NCBI GenBank assembly: GCA_052144935.1
Contig: JBKQPR010000007.1
Coordinates: 1-22,688 of the forward strand
Reading direction: 5' to 3'
Length of the DNA: 22,688 nucleotides
Origin: JOPF133 sp052144935
Lineage (GTDB): Bacteria; Acidobacteriota; Terriglobia; Bryobacterales; Bryobacteraceae
Each line of letters starts with the position of its first letter. Position 1 is the stretch's first letter. A program made the translations under genes and the position numbers. Of this stretch, positions 21,841-22,688 are shown piece by piece. The notes under the pieces were generated by a model. That model worked only from the letters and a program-made list of their open reading frames with translations, was not told the origin of the DNA and did no database searches.

Positions 21841-21867
21841 TGGCGGGGACGACGGGGATCGAACCCG
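21841..21867 (-). other. tRNA 3'-end-like sequence beside the integrase remnant (probable old att site)
   Basis: On the minus strand this reads CGGGTTCGATCCCCG and then TCGTCCCCGCCA, which is a T-arm with TTCGATC loop, an acceptor strand and an encoded CCA. No matching 5' acceptor half (GGGGACG) is found at a tRNA distance, so it is only the 3' end of a tRNA gene. It starts 7 bp after the integrase stop, where an attachment site is expected. Confidence 0.6.
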
Positions 21868-21869
21868 AA

Positions 21870-21899
21870 CCCGAACAGGACGGTTCCAAGGGGTGGCGG
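21870..21899. repeat. 30-bp direct repeat, copy 1, flanking the dead dinJ-yafQ pair
   Basis: CCCGAACAGGACGG, then CCAAGGGGTGGCGG recurs at 22524-22553 with four mismatches in 30 bp. Both copies are preceded by tRNA-T-arm-like sequence (ATCGAACCCG here, CTCGAACCTG there). Confidence 0.8.
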
Positions 21900-22004
21900 C
21901 GCGTGCTAAGTGGTTGTGTTTTCAGTACGCACCTGGCTCGGTTGTCCACGTAGTAACGGCGCATTTTCGTGGCATGGTTGCACGTTGGTTGCACGGAGTT
22001 GCGC

Positions 22005-22274
22005 TCAGAACAGACCTGCATGCGTGCCGTTCGGACCACGTACAGATCATCGCCTTCCACCTTGTAGATCAGCAGCCAGTCCAGTTCGATGTGGCAATCG
22101 CGGTGATGGCTCCACTCGCCAGCCAGGGGATGGTCGTTATAGCGAGACGGCAGGGGCTTGCCCTCGACCAACAGCAGGATGATCTCCGGCAACTTCTTCC
22201 ATGTCGTTGCCGCGCTTTTGCGCGAGCTTTACATCGCGCCGGAACTGGGCACCGCTGATCGGGGTCCGCAGCAA
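22005..22274 (-). pseudogene. yafQ: yafQ-like mRNA interferase toxin, frameshifted
   Basis: Joining three frames gives a nearly full YafQ: RTPISGAQFRRDVKLAQKRGNDME, then LPEIILLLVEGKPLPSRYND, HPLAGEWSHHRDCHIELDWL, LIYKVEGDDLYVVRT, and after a second shift GTHAGLF with TGA at 22007-22005. An extra base near 22205 and a missing base near 22023 break the frame. The catalytic His and Asp positions of YafQ (HPL, CHIELD, GTH) are all retained, so the damage seems recent. The start would be TTG 22274, directly after the dinJ stop position. The intact middle frame can be read through to 21623, but the part beyond is not YafQ. Confidence 0.85.
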
Positions 22275-22430
22275 TCAGATCCCCAGTCCTTGAAAAGAGC
22301 ATCGGCGGATCGTGACCGCTTTCCCTTGCCCCTATCGGCGGCGCGCATCGCTTTGACCGTGGCGACTGGTTCCCCGTCGTGGACACGTTTCGAACTCTGG
22401 CCATGAACCCCTTTGCTGGTGGTCACGGCG
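22275..22430 (-). pseudogene. dinJ: RelB/DinJ-type antitoxin, frameshifted
   Basis: The C-terminal half is readable as ATVKAMRAADRGKGKRSRSA and DALFKD, the usual end of DinJ/RelB antitoxins before the toxin gene. A missing T after GAC would restore LGI and a TGA at 22277-22275, which abuts the yafQ start as in functional pairs. The N-terminal part, near TTSKGVHGQ (about 22370-22430), has several further shifts. The module is therefore dead on both sides. Confidence 0.75.
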
Positions 22431-22501
22431 TCGACGTCTGCAACCGACGCACGGTCGTAACTTCGCACGACCGGCACGCCCATACTGCGCCGACGAAGGT
22501 G

Positions 22502-22553
22502 TCGGGGCGCGCCAGGACTCGAACCTGAAGAGGACGGTCCCAAGGGGTAGCGG
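22502..22553. repeat. tRNA-T-arm-like sequence plus 30-bp direct repeat, copy 2
   Basis: On the minus strand 22502-22529 reads TCAGGTTCGAGTCCTGG followed by CGCGCCCC, again a T-arm and acceptor-strand-like end without the rest of a tRNA. Bases 22524-22553 (CCTGAAGAGGACGG...AAGGGGTAGCGG) repeat 21870-21899. The two copies are 654 bp apart and bracket the dead toxin-antitoxin pair. Confidence 0.65.
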
Positions 22554-22581
22554 GTCCCAGAACCTAATCAGTTGGGAGATC

Positions 22582-22598
22582 CCCCGGCTCTGCCGGGG
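22582..22598. repeat. Perfect 7-bp hairpin in the last 130 bp
   Basis: CCCCGGC at 22582-22588 and GCCGGGG at 22592-22598 enclose a TCT loop. It is followed by GGCAGTAGAAGTTTGACG, which reminds me of the ends of some insertion sequences, but this is not certain. No gene is seen between 22554 and 22688. Confidence 0.45.
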
Positions 22599-22688
22599 AG
22601 GCAGTAGAAGTTTGACGTATCCGGGAGTATGCCGTTCGTGCGCTGTCGGGCGCAACCGGCCCGATCAGCAGCGTGCGGCGCGCGGGAC

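Noticed and set aside
21841..21930. Complete tRNA gene on the minus strand
   Set aside because: The T-arm and CCA end are good, but no 5' acceptor partner, anticodon arm or D-arm is found.
21623..22192. 189-codon minus-strand frame read as an intact gene
   Set aside because: Only its first ~60 codons are YafQ-like. The N-terminus of YafQ lies in another frame upstream, the proper C-terminus lies in a third frame, and the tail runs antisense through the integrase remnant.

Overview
The window is about 22.7 kb of GC-rich bacterial chromosome. The gene content fits an Acidobacteria genome of the Bryobacter/Solibacter kind: a squalene-hopene cyclase, a long TolC-type protein, a large secreted M28 peptidase with Gly-rich inserts, a DUF1015 protein, Uma2-family proteins, frequent TTG starts and many intergenic palindromic repeats. 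The lineage is an inference from gene content and memory, not from a marker gene.

Layout. 1-371: 3' end of a DUF4337-like membrane protein (+). 372-815: repeat-rich spacer. 816-2120: DUF1015 protein (-). 2145-4754: a SIR2-like/SEC-C gene (+) between two inward-facing inverted repeats. 4768-6732: TolC-like outer membrane factor (-). 6733-7232: repeat-rich spacer holding a 111-bp MITE with 22-bp inverted ends and a perfect 8-bp target duplication. 7233-13401: a minus-strand run, read in transcription order as squalene-hopene cyclase, a GATase-like protein that has lost its catalytic residues, two tandem Uma2 proteins and the M28 peptidase. 13440-14063: YceH-like protein (+). 14073-14749: VapBC-type toxin-antitoxin pair (-). 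14796-17333: HrpB helicase (-). 17337-20352: an inserted cassette (-) encoding a membrane-anchored protein, a nitrilase-fold hydrolase and a HEPN protein. 20378-21322: TPR lipoprotein-like/secreted protein (-). 21440-22688: mobile-element debris with a frameshifted tyrosine integrase, tRNA-3'-end-like sequence, a dead dinJ-yafQ pair and further repeats.

The main observation is that three defence-type or toxin-antitoxin gene sets sit in housekeeping surroundings, each bracketed by its own pair of repeats, and none carries an intact transposase or integrase. They are the SIR2-SEC-C gene (inverted repeats of about 50 bp), the membrane protein-nitrilase-HEPN operon (direct repeats of at least 85 bp that duplicate the TPR/hrpB junction) and the dead dinJ-yafQ pair (direct repeats of 30 bp). 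The TPR gene and hrpB were probably neighbours with only 4 bp between them before the nitrilase-HEPN cassette arrived. That cassette has an RX4H HEPN motif and an intact Glu-Lys-Cys nitrilase triad. I do not recognise the combination as a named defence system, and it is the best candidate here for something undescribed.
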